Shown: one piece after another, positions 37,824 through 49,436 of the stretch
Position numbering within the stretch: the first letter of the stretch is position 1
How the letters are laid out: every line of letters starts with the position of its first letter
From: Rhodocyclaceae bacterium
GTDB taxonomy: Bacteria; Pseudomonadota; Gammaproteobacteria; Burkholderiales; Rhodocyclaceae
Reading direction: 5' to 3'
Length of the DNA stretch: 64,000 nucleotides
NCBI GenBank assembly: GCA_004379165.1
Contig: NKXK01000020.1
Span: forward strand, 1 to 64,000
Notes under the pieces: model-generated
What the model saw: only the letters and a program-made list of their open reading frames with translations
Database searches by the model: none
What the model was told of the DNA's origin: nothing
Position numbers and translations under genes: made by a program

Positions 37824-38210
37824 ATGGATACGACAACGACTTATGAACGCATTGGTGGCGACGCTGCCGTCGGCAAACTCTGCGACCGCTTCTACGAACT
37901 GATGGCCAGCGTGCCCCAATTCGCTGAACTGCGCGCCATGCACCCCGAAGACCTGAGCGGGTCACGCGACAAGCTCTACATGTTCCTTTCCGGCTGGTTT
38001 GGCGGCCCCGACCTGTTCGTCGAAAAATTCGGTCATCCGCGCCTGCGCGCCCGCCACATGCCCTTCGCCATTGGCGTCAGGGAGCGCGACCAGTGGGTCG
38101 CCTGCATGGTGCTGGCGATGGAGGATGTTGGTATCGAAGAAAGCATCCGCGCCAAGCTGCTGGAAAACTTCTTCAACACAGCCGACTTCATGCGCAACAA
38201 GGAAGGCTGA
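37824..38210 (+). CDS. Truncated haemoglobin, group II-like
   Basis: This is a 128-residue 2-over-2 globin. It shows [21 protein letters not shown] at the N-terminus, the [20 protein letters not shown] block, and [10 protein letters not shown] with the proximal histidine. FGGP-x-GHPRLR-RHxPF is the usual group II signature. It may bind O2 or NO, or limit nitrosative stress; the exact role is unproven. There is no operon partner: the decayed gene is divergent and typA follows after 171 bp. Confidence 0.92.
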   Translation: MDTTTTYERIGGDAAVGKLCDRFYELMASVPQFAELRAMHPEDLSGSRDKLYMFLSGWFGGPDLFVEKFGHPRLRARHMPFAIGVRERDQWVACMVLAMEDVGIEESIRAKLLENFFNTADFMRNKEG

Positions 38211-38381
38211 GCGCGTTCATCAGGTTTTCCTGGGCCTCGAGTTTTTGCTGCCCCCCGAAAATCCGTTGTATAAACGAGGGTTATTTCTCCCCCGAACGGT
38301 TTTTTTCCGTGCGGTGGATATTGCGGTGCAGCATGCAATGGTAGAATCACGCCTTTGATTTTTCCGGCCAATTCCCTTCCC

Positions 38382-40223
38382 ATGTCCGCACGCCCAATCC
38401 GTAACATCGCCATCATTGCCCACGTTGACCACGGTAAAACCACCCTGGTCGACCAGCTGCTCCGCCAATCCGGTACGTTTGCCGCCCACCAGCAACTGGT
38501 CGAGTGCGTCATGGACTCCAACGATCTGGAAAAGGAACGCGGCATCACGATTCTTTCCAAGAACACGGCGGTCGAGTACGAAGGCATTCACATCAACATC
38601 GTCGATACCCCGGGCCACGCGGACTTCGGTGGTGAGGTCGAGCGCGTTCTGGGCATGGTCGATGGCGTGGTGCTGCTGGTCGATGCCGCAGAAGGCCCGA
38701 TGCCGCAGACCCGCTTCGTGACCAAGAAGGCACTGGCCCAAGGCCTGCGCCCGATCGTTCTGGTCAACAAGGTCGACCGCGACGGCGCCGATCCGGACAA
38801 CGCCGTTAACCTGACCTTCGACCTGTTCGACAAGCTCGGCGCCACCGACGAGCAGCTTGATTTCCCCATCGTTTATGCTTCCGGCCTCAATGGCTGGTCG
38901 GCCATGGAACTCGATCACCCACGCGAGAATATGAAGCCGCTGTTCGATACCATTCTCCGCCACGTGCCGGCGCCGGATGCCGATATTGATGCGCCGTTGC
39001 AGCTGCAGATTTCCGCCCTCGATTACTCTTCCTACGTCGGCCGTATCGGCGTCGGCAAGATTATCCGCGGTCGCGTCAAGACCGGCCAGAACGTCATGGT
39101 CATGTTCGGCACCGAAGAAGAGGCCGCCGAGCACGATCGCACCCCGATCAAGGCCAAGATCGGCCAGGTATTCGGTTACAAGGGCCTGAACAAGGTCGAG
39201 ATGGAAGAGGGCCAGGCGGGCGACATCGTCCAGATCACCGGTATCGAAGATCTGGTGCTGGGTTGCACGGTAACTGATCCGGAACAGCCGGAAGCCCTGC
39301 CGCTGCTCAAGATTGATGAGCCGACGCTGTCGATGCAATTCATGGTCAACACCAGCCCGCTTGCCGGCACCGAAGGCAAGTTCGTCACCAGCCGCCAGAT
39401 CCGCGATCGCCTGCACAAGGAATTGCTGACCAATATGGCGCTGCGCGTCCATGACACCCCGAACGGTGACGTCTTCGACGTGGCCGGCCGTGGCGAACTG
39501 CACCTCGGCATCCTGCTCGAAAACATGCGTCGCGAGGGCTACGAACTGGCTGTCGGTCGTCCGCGTGTGGTCAAGAAGATCATCGATGGTGTCGAGTGCG
39601 AGCCGTACGAGCAACTGACGGTCGATGTCGAGGAAGATACTCAGGGCGGCGTCATGGAGAGTCTCGGCCTGCGCAAGGGCGAGCTGCAGGACATGGTGCC
39701 GGACGGTCGCGGTCGTGTCCGTATCGAATACCGCATCCCGGCGCGGGGCCTGATCGGCTTCCAGGGCGAATTCATGAACCTGACCCGCGGTAATGGCCTG
39801 ATGAGCCACGTCTTCGACGATTACGCCCCGGTCAAGGAAGGCAACGTCGCCGAGCGCCGCAATGGCGTGCTGATTTCCCAGGACAACGGCGAAGCTGTGG
39901 CCTACGCGCTGTGGAAGCTGCAGGATCGCGGCCGCATGTTCGTCAGCCCGGGCGAAAAGCTGTACGAAGGCATGATCATCGGCATCCACAGCCGTGAAAA
40001 CGACCTCGTCGTGAATCCGATCAAGGGCAAGCAGCTAACCAACGTTCGCGCTTCCGGTACCGACGAAGCCGTGCGCCTCGTGCCGCCGGTTCAACTCAGC
40101 CTGGAGTCTGCGGTCGAGTTCATCGACGAAGACGAACTGGTCGAATTGACCCCCAAGTCGATCCGTCTGCGCAAGCGTTTCCTGACCGAAATCGAACGCA
40201 AGCGCGCCCAGCGCGGTCTGTAA
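38382..40223 (+). CDS. typA: Ribosome-associated GTPase TypA/BipA
   Basis: TypA binds the ribosome and supports growth under stress and low temperature. The 613-residue protein starts at [21 protein letters not shown] (P-loop AHVDHGKT); a TTG at 38355 is upstream but not needed. Switch and base motifs are [21 protein letters not shown] and NKVDRDGAD. Domains II, III and V and the TypA-specific C-terminus ([23 protein letters not shown]) follow. A TAGAAT -10-like box lies at 38342-38347. A strong terminator follows the gene. Confidence 0.97.
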   Translation: MSARPIRNIAIIAHVDHGKTTLVDQLLRQSGTFAAHQQLVECVMDSNDLEKERGITILSKNTAVEYEGIHINIVDTPGHADFGGEVERVLGMVDGVVLLVDAAEGPMPQTRFVTKKALAQGLRPIVLVNKVDRDGADPDNAVNLTFDLFDKLGATDEQLDFPIVYASGLNGWSAMELDHPRENMKPLFDTILRHVPAPDADIDAPLQLQISALDYSSYVGRIGVGKIIRGRVKTGQNVMVMFGTEEEAAEHDRTPIKAKIGQVFGYKGLNKVEMEEGQAGDIVQITGIEDLVLGCTVTDPEQPEALPLLKIDEPTLSMQFMVNTSPLAGTEGKFVTSRQIRDRLHKELLTNMALRVHDTPNGDVFDVAGRGELHLGILLENMRREGYELAVGRPRVVKKIIDGVECEPYEQLTVDVEEDTQGGVMESLGLRKGELQDMVPDGRGRVRIEYRIPARGLIGFQGEFMNLTRGNGLMSHVFDDYAPVKEGNVAERRNGVLISQDNGEAVAYALWKLQDRGRMFVSPGEKLYEGMIIGIHSRENDLVVNPIKGKQLTNVRASGTDEAVRLVPPVQLSLESAVEFIDEDELVELTPKSIRLRKRFLTEIERKRAQRGL

Positions 40224-40285
40224 GCCTGATCTTGCAGATGATGACGCTTTGCCATCCCTGCCGGGATCTGGTCAAGCGTCATCCC

Positions 40286-40311
40286 AAGGCGGCCCGTCGG
40301 GTCGCCTTTTT
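40286..40311 (+). terminator. Intrinsic terminator of typA
   Basis: AAGGCGGCCC and GGGTCGCCTT pair (one G-T) around a three-base loop and run into five T, 63 bp after the typA stop. Confidence 0.85.
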
Positions 40312-40386
40312 GCTTTTGATTTCCCTGTTTTTTACCGTACTCGGCTGGATCAGCGACCCGGTTTATGCACCGGGGCTGTGCAAGAT

Positions 40387-42294
40387 CTACCCTTGATTGC
40401 GTTTGGGCGGGCCGCTGCGGTCAACCAGAAATTGCTCGCAAAATTGCTCCGCTGGGAGCGGCCGGCTAAACAGGTAACCCTGCCCGACATCGCAACCGAG
40501 TCGCCCGAGGTGTTCGTGCTGCCCAGTCGTCTCGATGCCTTCGGCAACTACTTTCAGCGATAGGCTGTGGGCCATGGCAATAATGGCCTGAACCAGCGCA
40601 TCGCTGCCGCTGCGCTCGCTGTTGCCGAGATCGTTGATGAACGAGCGGTCGATCTTGAGTACGGAGATGGGTAGCCGTCGCAGGTAGAACAGTGACGAGT
40701 AGCCGGTGCCGAAATCATCCAGCGCCACGCGCACGCCAGCCTCGCGCAGCGAATCCAGTTCATTGAGGGCGCCAGTATCGGCGTGCAGCAGCACCGACTC
40801 GGTGACCTCCACCTCCAGCGCCGACATCGGCAGGCCGGCAGCACGCATCTTGTCGAGTAGTCCCCGCGCCAGCCCCGGCCGCCAGAACTGCCGTGGCGAA
40901 AGGTTGATGGCAATCGGCGGCATCTCGCCAAACCGCTGCCGCCACTCGACAATCCGCGCTATCGCATGTTCGGCAACCCAGTCGCCAATGGGGATGATCA
41001 GTCCGGTATCCTCAGCCACCGGAATGAATTCATCCGGCGGAATCATCCGCCCATCATGCTGCCAACGAAGCAGGGCTTCGGCACCACACAGCCTGCCACT
41101 GGCCAAGTCGATCTGCGGCTGAAAATGGAGAGAGAACTCGTTCTTGACCACCGCCTCGCGAAGATCGCTCTCCAGACGAACCCGTGCCTGCAAGCGTTCA
41201 TTCATCTGCTCGGTGTGCGTGCGTATGGCATTGCCACCGGCTGACTTGGCCTCGTACATGGCCGTGTCCGCGTTGCGCAACAGCGTTTCGCCGTCCGCGG
41301 CATCATCGGGGTAGAGGCTGATGCCGATACTGGCGCTGGTGAAGAAGGTCTGTCCGGCTCCGGTAAAGGGCGTGGTGATCAATTCGCGTAGCTGATTGGC
41401 TGCCGCGACCGCCTGTGATAGATCACCCACCGGTGCCATCAGGATGATGAACTCGTCACCACCCTGGCGGAACAGCGTGCATCCGGCCGGCAGCGCGCCC
41501 TGCAGACGTTGCGCCACCGATTGCAGCAATTGGTCGCCGGCGCGGTGGCCGAGCGTGTCGTTGATGTTCTTGAAGCGATCAAGATCGATGAAAACAATCG
41601 CCAGACGGGCCCGGCGCCGGTCGGCGTTGGTAATCGCCGCACCGAGGGTTTCTGCCAGCAGCAAGCGGTTAGGCAGTCCGGTCAGCACGTCATGCTGGGC
41701 GAGAAACTCCATCGTTTCCTGATAGCTGCGCCGTTCGCTGATATCGGTCACCGAGCCAACCATCTGATAAGCGCGGCCGCGTCGGTCTCGGACGGCGATA
41801 CCACGCGAGGCAATCCAGTGAAAACTGCCATCGCTGGCACGGACGCGATACTCGCAATAAAAAAACTCGGTGTTGCCCTTGAGATGGGCGCTGACGGCCG
41901 CGTTATAGCGATCAAGATCGTCCGGATGTACGAGCTTCAACCAGGCATGGGTATCTGACAGAAAATCCTCGCGATAGCCGAGGATTTCCAGCAAGCGATT
42001 GCCTGCATGCAGTTCCTTGGTGATCGGATTCCATTCCCAGACGCCATCATGTGCAGCCAGCATTGCCAGATCGTAGGCCTGACGGGTACGGCGGAGCCGC
42101 CGCCACGCCAGCCAGGTTTGCATGCCGAGCGCACTGAGCGACAAGGCAAGCACCGCGCCCAGCAGCGGGGCGTAACCCAAGGACATCCGCCAGAGCAAAA
42201 GTCCGGACAGAAGGGCTAAGCCAAGCGCCAACCACTTACCCAAGGCTGAAATGCGGGATCCGGTGGAAGCAGGCGCAACCAGAGGCAGAGGCAT
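40387..42294 (-). CDS. PAS-GGDEF-EAL c-di-GMP enzyme
   Basis: The 635-residue protein has two close N-terminal membrane segments (about 20-36 and 42-62) with almost no periplasmic domain. A PAS/PAC region follows (about 72-190; YEWNP-like DGVWEWNPITKEL and VGSVTDISERR). The GGDEF domain has FRQGGDEFIIL but no RxxD inhibitory site upstream. The EAL domain is intact (GAEALLRW, VEVTESVL, LDDFGTGYSS, AEGIET). It could act in either direction, and the missing inhibitory site distinguishes it from the other two such proteins here. It ends just past the typA terminator and starts 15 bp downstream of moaA on the same strand. Confidence 0.92.
   Translation of the reverse strand: MPLPLVAPASTGSRISALGKWLALGLALLSGLLLWRMSLGYAPLLGAVLALSLSALGMQTWLAWRRLRRTRQAYDLAMLAAHDGVWEWNPITKELHAGNRLLEILGYREDFLSDTHAWLKLVHPDDLDRYNAAVSAHLKGNTEFFYCEYRVRASDGSFHWIASRGIAVRDRRGRAYQMVGSVTDISERRSYQETMEFLAQHDVLTGLPNRLLLAETLGAAITNADRRRARLAIVFIDLDRFKNINDTLGHRAGDQLLQSVAQRLQGALPAGCTLFRQGGDEFIILMAPVGDLSQAVAAANQLRELITTPFTGAGQTFFTSASIGISLYPDDAADGETLLRNADTAMYEAKSAGGNAIRTHTEQMNERLQARVRLESDLREAVVKNEFSLHFQPQIDLASGRLCGAEALLRWQHDGRMIPPDEFIPVAEDTGLIIPIGDWVAEHAIARIVEWRQRFGEMPPIAINLSPRQFWRPGLARGLLDKMRAAGLPMSALEVEVTESVLLHADTGALNELDSLREAGVRVALDDFGTGYSSLFYLRRLPISVLKIDRSFINDLGNSERSGSDALVQAIIAMAHSLSLKVVAEGIETTGQHEHLGRLGCDVGQGYLFSRPLPAEQFCEQFLVDRSGPPKRNQG
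40414..40447 (+). repeat. Dispersed GCGGTCAAC/A-tract motif, copy 9
   Basis: The core CTGCGGTCAAC is followed by AGAAATTG and GCAAAATTG. It lies in the 3' end of the third GGDEF-EAL gene. Confidence 0.8.
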
Positions 42295-42309
42295 CGTTGG
42301 TCGGAGACT

Positions 42310-43386
42310 TTAGCCGCCGGTCATCGACATGAAGCGGACAACCTGTGGCGCATCCATTTGCTGGGTGAAATCGTGGCCAAAAGGCTTGATGCCCATCGAG
42401 TCGATAATGGCCTGGCGAAGCCGGTCGCTGTCGCCAGGATACTGACGCAGAATGGGCAGCAGGTACATGGCGTCATTTTGACCCAGACAGGGATACAACT
42501 CGCCCTTGGCGGTAATCCGGACCCGATTGCAGCTGTCACAGAAATTATGGCTATGCGGCGAAATGAAACCAATGCGACTCTCGCTCCCCGGAATGCGCCA
42601 GTAGCGGGCCGGCCCCCCGGAATTTTCCGTCGATGGCAGCAACTCGAAATGCTCAGTCAAACGCTCGCGAACCTCTTCAGAGGAAATATAGGTGTTGCTC
42701 CGTCCATGGATTTCGCCCAGCGGCATCTCCTCGATGAACGATAGATCGAGACCATGATCCAGCACGTAGCGGACGAGGTCGACAAACTCATCGTCGTTGA
42801 TGCCACGCATCATTACAGTATTCAGCTTGGTTCGCGTAAAACCAGCCGCCTGAGCCGCCGCGACGCCATGCAAGACCTTATCCAGCTCCCCGATGCGTGT
42901 AATCGCCTTAAAGCGATCCGGCCGAAGCGTATCCAGGCTGACATTCAAGCGACGCACGCCCGCGGCGCGCAAGGCACCGGCGTAGCGCTCTAGTTGCGAG
43001 CCATTGGTGGTCAGGACCAGATTATCGAGGCCGGGCAGGGCGCCGAGACGCTCGATCAGCCACATCGCGTTCTTGCGCACCAGGGGCTCGCCGCCCGTAA
43101 TCCGCAGTTTGCTGACACCGAGTCCGACAAAGGTCGACGCTACCGTCAGGCACTCTTCCAGGCTGAGCACTTCATGGCGCGGCAGGAACGTCATTTCCTC
43201 GGCCATGCAGTAAGTGCAGCGGAAGTCGCAACGATCCGTGATCGAAAGGCGCACGTAGTTGATATGCCGGCCGTACTTGTCGACCAGCGTGCCTGGCGCG
43301 TGATTCAGGGCCGCAGTATCAACATGGGGTGCAAAACCAGTGAGACCCGCTGGCGTTGACTCCGGATTCAGTGATTCGTTTTGCAT
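42310..43386 (-). CDS. moaA: GTP 3',8-cyclase MoaA
   Basis: MoaA performs the first step of molybdenum cofactor synthesis together with MoaC. In the 358-residue protein the SAM cluster is in CTYCMAEE (preceded by C at RCDFRC), the C-terminal substrate cluster is in CDSCNRVRITAKGELYPC, and the chain ends in the conserved GG. A ~40-residue N-terminal extension precedes the core. A molybdenum cofactor would serve nitrate or (per)chlorate reductases in such organisms; that is inference. Confidence 0.97.
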   Translation of the reverse strand: MQNESLNPESTPAGLTGFAPHVDTAALNHAPGTLVDKYGRHINYVRLSITDRCDFRCTYCMAEEMTFLPRHEVLSLEECLTVASTFVGLGVSKLRITGGEPLVRKNAMWLIERLGALPGLDNLVLTTNGSQLERYAGALRAAGVRRLNVSLDTLRPDRFKAITRIGELDKVLHGVAAAQAAGFTRTKLNTVMMRGINDDEFVDLVRYVLDHGLDLSFIEEMPLGEIHGRSNTYISSEEVRERLTEHFELLPSTENSGGPARYWRIPGSESRIGFISPHSHNFCDSCNRVRITAKGELYPCLGQNDAMYLLPILRQYPGDSDRLRQAIIDSMGIKPFGHDFTQQMDAPQVVRFMSMTGG

Positions 43387-43574
43387 GGTCCCCGCTTGCT
43401 ACTCCGATGATCGAACAATTTGTCGAAGATTATCCGGGCTTAAGCCTCATTTAAACAAGTAGAGAGATCAAAACTGAAATAGTTTCGAAAACCTGCTGCG
43501 TCAGGCACTTCCCAAGTGCTGCCAGTCTTGAAAAGCTGAAGTTTTAGCGAAGGAGCTGCAAAAACCCACCAGAA

Positions 43575-43601
43575 AGCAAAAAGCCCGCTTGAGTGCGGGC
43601 T
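43575..43601 (-). terminator. Intrinsic terminator downstream of tRNA-Asn
   Basis: Read on the minus strand, AGCCCGC and GCGGGCT pair around six bases and run into five T. The hairpin lies 15-40 bp after the tRNA end and would also protect moaA from read-through. Nothing else is seen between it and moaA. Confidence 0.85.
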
Positions 43602-43616
43602 AAGTGCTTGATTCTT

Positions 43617-43692
43617 TGGCTCCCCGACCTGGGCTCGAACCAGGGACCTACGGATTAACAGTCCGGCGCTCTACCGACTGAGCTATCGGGGA
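43617..43692 (-). tRNA. tRNA-Asn (GTT)
   Basis: The gene is 76 nt with encoded CCA. The acceptor arms TCCCCGA and TCGGGGA pair, the D-arm has AGCTCAGTCGGTAGAGC, the anticodon loop is CTGTTAA with anticodon GTT, and the T-arm contains GGTTCGAGCC. The discriminator base is G. Confidence 0.97.
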
Positions 43693-43769
43693 AAAGAAGG
43701 GCGCATTTTAGGAGTACAATCGGCTGACGTCAAGCCATAAGTGTGTTTTTCAAGAAGAAAATCTAGACC

Positions 43770-45449
43770 ATGGACCGAAAGCTTGTTTATGCAAAAACTC
43801 CGACTGGCGACGAAGCGGTGCGTCAGCGGACGCGGGTTGTTCAGCGCAATCTCAGGATGGTGCTTGTTCAGGTTGACGGCAAACTCTCCGTTCAGGAGCT
43901 TTCAGCCAAGATCGGCAACCCCGTACTGGTTGAAAACGCATTGCTGGAACTGGAACAGGGTGGGTTCATAGCGCCTACAGCAGTGGCGATGAGTGTCTGG
44001 AAGGATGCCAGCAAGCAACCGCCGCGCAAGCCTCAATTGTCGGCGCTGTCCCAGTTTTCCACCTTTGGCAGCAAAGCTGCGGAGAGTGCCGAGCCATCGC
44101 TTCTAAGCGAGGCGAGCCGTTTTTCTGCCTTCGGCAAACCGCTGATGGGCGAAACGAAGCGGGAACCGGTTTTTTCCGCAAGCACCGAACCCAAGCCGCA
44201 AGCAAGGCATGAGGCCGCACCCGACAAGCCGCCGTCACAGTTGAACATATCAGGAAAGTCCGTGCTGATCGCGGCATTGGGCATTCCTCTGCTCGTTGGT
44301 TTTGGCGCGCTTCTTTACCCCTACGCACGCCACAAGCCCGCGATCGAAGCCGCAATTTCCAGCTACGCGAAGGCGCCGGTGACCGTCGGCGACGTTGCGC
44401 TCAGCATCTGGCCGAAGCCACAACTGGTGTTGAGTCAGGTAACCTTAGACGGTGACCTGCAGATTAGCGAAGTGCGCGTTGATCGCCCACATCAGTTGCT
44501 GGGCGGCTCGCCGCATCATCTGACTTCAGTGTCGCTGGTGCAACCGGCGATCCCGGTCACACGATTATTGACCCTGCCCGCATTGAATCCCGATTTTGGG
44601 CCGTTTTCCGGGTTGACCGTGGGACAGGTCCGACTGTCTGGCGCCAGCATCTTCGCCATGCCAGGCGCAGCGCTGAACGATATTGAGGGCGAGCTGCGTT
44701 TTTCCGGAAATGGCAAACTGGAAAAAGCAAGCTTGCAATCGGGCGATCGCAGTCTGCTGATCGAGGCAAAACCAGGTGCCGACGGACTGGAACTGCATAT
44801 TGAAGGCCGCGCCTGGAAACCTGCCGGCAACACGATGAGCTTCGACGCTTTGCAGGCGACCGGGACGCTGGCGCGGAATCGCCTGTCAGTGCGCAATATC
44901 GACACGAGCTTCCTGGGCGGTCTGCTCAAAGGGCAATGGCAACTGGATTGGTCGAGTGCATTGAACATGAGCGGCGAGGCGCAACTGATACAAATCGACA
45001 GCCGCAGGCTGACCGCCGCTCTGGCACCGTCATTGAAACTGGAAGGTGATTTCGGTGGTCTGTTACGCCTGTGGGGCGCCGGCAACGACTGGCCAACCGT
45101 CTGGCGCAATACGGAAGCGACGGTCGACATGAGCATTACCCGTGGCTTGCTGACCGGTCTGGATCTCGGAGAGGCCTTGCGTCGCGGCGCCGGCGCAACC
45201 GTTCGTGGTGGCGCCACCAAATTCGATCAGATGCGGGGTCAGTTGCAGATCAGTCCCGGACGCGTTTCCGGTCAAAACCTGCTCATGGATGCAGGGATGG
45301 TCACCGCAGGGGGCGAGTTTGTAGCAAACACCGGTGGCACGGTTTCGGGCGCAGCGTTGGTCACCATGCAGACTTCGGTCAGCACCGTTCGTCTACCGGT
45401 GAGGATTTCCGGCACCTTGCCCGATCTCGACGCGGCGAGCAGCAAATAA
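43770..45449 (+). CDS. AsmA-like membrane-anchored protein with cytoplasmic N-terminal domain
   Basis: The 559-residue protein has a cytoplasmic N-terminal ~70 residues that look like a small helical or winged domain (VQVDGKLSVQELSAKIGN, LLELEQGGFI). A low-complexity linker runs to about 160, followed by one membrane segment (about 163-187). The periplasmic remainder is an AsmA-type beta-rich repeat: APVTVGDVALSIWPKPQL, LQATGTLARNRLSVRN, and a C-terminal MRGQLQISPGRVSGQNLLM. AsmA-like proteins are bridge-like lipid-transfer or envelope proteins. The N-terminal domain is not usual for AsmA and its role is unknown. Upstream lie tRNA-Asn (minus) and a TACAAT box near 43716. Confidence 0.72.
   Translation: MDRKLVYAKTPTGDEAVRQRTRVVQRNLRMVLVQVDGKLSVQELSAKIGNPVLVENALLELEQGGFIAPTAVAMSVWKDASKQPPRKPQLSALSQFSTFGSKAAESAEPSLLSEASRFSAFGKPLMGETKREPVFSASTEPKPQARHEAAPDKPPSQLNISGKSVLIAALGIPLLVGFGALLYPYARHKPAIEAAISSYAKAPVTVGDVALSIWPKPQLVLSQVTLDGDLQISEVRVDRPHQLLGGSPHHLTSVSLVQPAIPVTRLLTLPALNPDFGPFSGLTVGQVRLSGASIFAMPGAALNDIEGELRFSGNGKLEKASLQSGDRSLLIEAKPGADGLELHIEGRAWKPAGNTMSFDALQATGTLARNRLSVRNIDTSFLGGLLKGQWQLDWSSALNMSGEAQLIQIDSRRLTAALAPSLKLEGDFGGLLRLWGAGNDWPTVWRNTEATVDMSITRGLLTGLDLGEALRRGAGATVRGGATKFDQMRGQLQISPGRVSGQNLLMDAGMVTAGGEFVANTGGTVSGAALVTMQTSVSTVRLPVRISGTLPDLDAASSK
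44591..44621 (-). repeat. Dispersed motif, copy 10
   Basis: The core ACGGTCAACCC is followed by GGAAAACGG and CCAAAATCGG. It lies inside the AsmA-like gene. Confidence 0.8.
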
Positions 45450-45476
45450 AAACGGGCAGGACTTGCGTCCTGCCCG
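45448..45476 (-). terminator. Intrinsic terminator of the aminotransferase gene
   Basis: A perfect 10-bp stem (CGGGCAGGAC with GTCCTGCCCG, loop TTGC) is followed on the minus strand by five T. It sits in the 48-bp convergent gap. The plus side lacks a T-run, so it mainly serves the minus-strand gene. Confidence 0.85.
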
Positions 45477-45497
45477 CGTAACGGCGTTTCGTGCGAA

Positions 45498-46706
45498 TCA
45501 GGCCTTGGTTACGGCAGCAATGGCCTTGGCAACATAGTCCAGGTTCTTGGTATTCAGCGCCGCCAGGCAGATCCGGCCGGTAGAGACGGCATAGATACCG
45601 AATTCTTCCTTCATGCGCTCCACTTGGGCGGCGGTCAGGCCGGTGTAGGAGAACATGCCGCGTTGCTGCGCAACGAAGGAGAAATCCTGAGCGCAGCCAG
45701 TGGCCTTGATGGCATCGACCAGCCCCGAACGCATGGCGCGGATGCGGTCACGCATGCCGGCAAGTTCGGCTTCCCACTGAGCACGCAGTTCAGTCGAGGC
45801 GAGCACAGAGGAAACCAGGGCGCCACCGTGGATCGGCGGGTTGGAATAGTTGGTGCGGATGACGCGCTTGACCTGCGACATGACGCGGGCGGATTCGTCC
45901 TTGGACGCGGTCACCACCGACAGCGCGCCAACGCGCTCGCCGTACAGCGAGAAGTTCTTCGAGAACGAGCTGGAAGCAAAGAACTGCAGACCGGAAGCCG
46001 AGAAGGCACGGATCGCCACGGCGTCAGCGTCGATGCCGTCGGCAAAGCCCTGGTAGGCCATGTCGAGGAAGGGCACCAGACCACGATCCTTGCACAGACC
46101 GACCACTTCGGCCCACTGGGCATCGCTCATGTCGGCGCCGGTCGGATTGTGGCAGCAGGCGTGCAGCAGGACGACCGAGCCCGGAACCATCTTGTTCAGA
46201 TCGGCCTTCATGCCGGCGAAATTGACGCCACGGGTGGCAGCGTCGTAATAGGTATAATCCTCAACCACGAAACCGGCCGCCTCAAACAACGCGCGGTGGT
46301 TTTCCCACGACGGATTGGAGATGTAGACCTTGGCGTCCGGGTTCAGGCGCTTCAGGTAGTCGGCACCGATCTTCAGGGCGCCTGTACCGCCGATGGCCTG
46401 GGCGGTGATGACGCGGCCGGCGGCAAGCAGGTCGGAACCTTGACCGAACAGCAAATTTTGTACTGCGGTGTTGTAGGCAGCCGGACCCTCAATCGGCTGA
46501 TAGCCACGCGGCGGGGCAGCCTTCAGGTGGGCATCTTCGGCAGCCTTGACAGCGGCCAGCAACGGAATCTTGCCATTGTCGTCAAAGTAAACGCCGACAC
46601 CCAGATTGACCTTGGTATCGCGGGCATCCGCGTTGAAGGCTTCATTCAGACCGAGGATGGGGTCGCGCGGGGCCATTTCCACCGCAGCGAAGATCGAAGA
46701 GGACAT
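45498..46706 (-). CDS. Aspartate/aromatic amino acid aminotransferase (class I)
   Basis: The 402-residue PLP enzyme starts at MSSSIFAAVEMAPRDPILGL; the longer frame upstream enters uvrB. It belongs to the AspC/TyrB subgroup: VNLGVGVYFDDNGKIPLL, CCHNPTGADM, DMAYQGFADG, the PLP lysine in SSSFSKNFSLYGERVG, and the C-terminal GRICLAALN. It transfers amino groups between aspartate or aromatic amino acids and 2-oxoglutarate. It is divergent from uvrB with a 75-bp shared promoter region. Confidence 0.95.
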   Translation of the reverse strand: MSSSIFAAVEMAPRDPILGLNEAFNADARDTKVNLGVGVYFDDNGKIPLLAAVKAAEDAHLKAAPPRGYQPIEGPAAYNTAVQNLLFGQGSDLLAAGRVITAQAIGGTGALKIGADYLKRLNPDAKVYISNPSWENHRALFEAAGFVVEDYTYYDAATRGVNFAGMKADLNKMVPGSVVLLHACCHNPTGADMSDAQWAEVVGLCKDRGLVPFLDMAYQGFADGIDADAVAIRAFSASGLQFFASSSFSKNFSLYGERVGALSVVTASKDESARVMSQVKRVIRTNYSNPPIHGGALVSSVLASTELRAQWEAELAGMRDRIRAMRSGLVDAIKATGCAQDFSFVAQQRGMFSYTGLTAAQVERMKEEFGIYAVSTGRICLAALNTKNLDYVAKAIAAVTKA

Positions 46707-46781
46707 AGGGACTCCGTGGAATAATAGAACTGTGTCAGCCCGGCGACCATGCCGGACGAAGGAAAACCGAAGAATTTTAGC

Positions 46782-48850
<2,069 letters not shown>

Positions 48851-48854
<4 letters not shown>

Positions 48855-49333
48855 GCTATCGCGTCCTGCTCGTTTGCATGGGCAACATATGCCGATCACC
48901 TACTGCTGAAGGCGTCCTCAGGCATTTCATTAAAATCAACGGCTTGGGTGACAAAGTTGAAGTTGATTCTGCGGGAACGCACGGCTATCACGTTGGCGAA
49001 GCACCGGATCAGCGTACCCAACGAGCGGCTTCCGCACGCGGCTACAACCTGTCGCAATTGCGCGCCCGCAAAGTCGCCCGCCAGGACCTCGATTACTTCG
49101 ACCTGATCCTGGCGATGGACAAGACCAACCTCGACAACCTGCAGCGCATGGCCATGCCGGAACAGCAGGACAAGATCAAGTTATTCATGGACTTCGCCCG
49201 CAACTTCGACGATGACGAAGTACCCGATCCCTACTATGGCCTCGGCCACGGCTTCGATCTGGTCCTCGACATGGTTGAAGACGCCTCGCAAGGTCTGGTC
49301 GAGGACATCCGGAAGCAGTTGAAGAAGGGCTGA
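48851..49333 (+). CDS. Low-molecular-weight protein-tyrosine phosphatase
   Basis: The 160-residue protein has the N-terminal P-loop [14 protein letters not shown] (Cys and Arg catalytic) and the acid aspartate in VPDPYYG. Family members dephosphorylate tyrosine kinases such as those controlling exopolysaccharide, or resemble arsenate reductases; the substrate is unknown. The ATG overlaps the uvrB stop (ATGA), so the genes are co-transcribed. A terminator follows 43 bp later. Confidence 0.94.
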
Positions 49334-49375
49334 CTTGATGCCGCACCGGGTTTCGTAATTCACCCGAAACAAAGC

Positions 49376-49402
49376 AAAACGGGCGCCCGAAGCGCCCGTT
49401 TT
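49376..49402. terminator. Bidirectional intrinsic terminator between the phosphatase gene and rne
   Basis: AAAACGGGCGC and GCGCCCGTTTT form a perfect stem around a five-base loop, with A-run and T-run on the two sides. It can stop transcription arriving from either strand. Confidence 0.9.
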
Positions 49403-49436
49403 CATGTGGGGCCGAACCGGCCCGCGCCATGATGAC

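Noticed and set aside
38220-39989. 589-codon open frame antisense to typA
   Set aside because: It covers a highly conserved gene on the other strand, shows no domain pattern, and has low-complexity Asp/Val/Ala/His composition.
40238-40396. 52-codon ORF after typA with one hydrophobic segment
   Set aside because: The typA terminator lies inside it, and no homology or ribosome binding site supports it.
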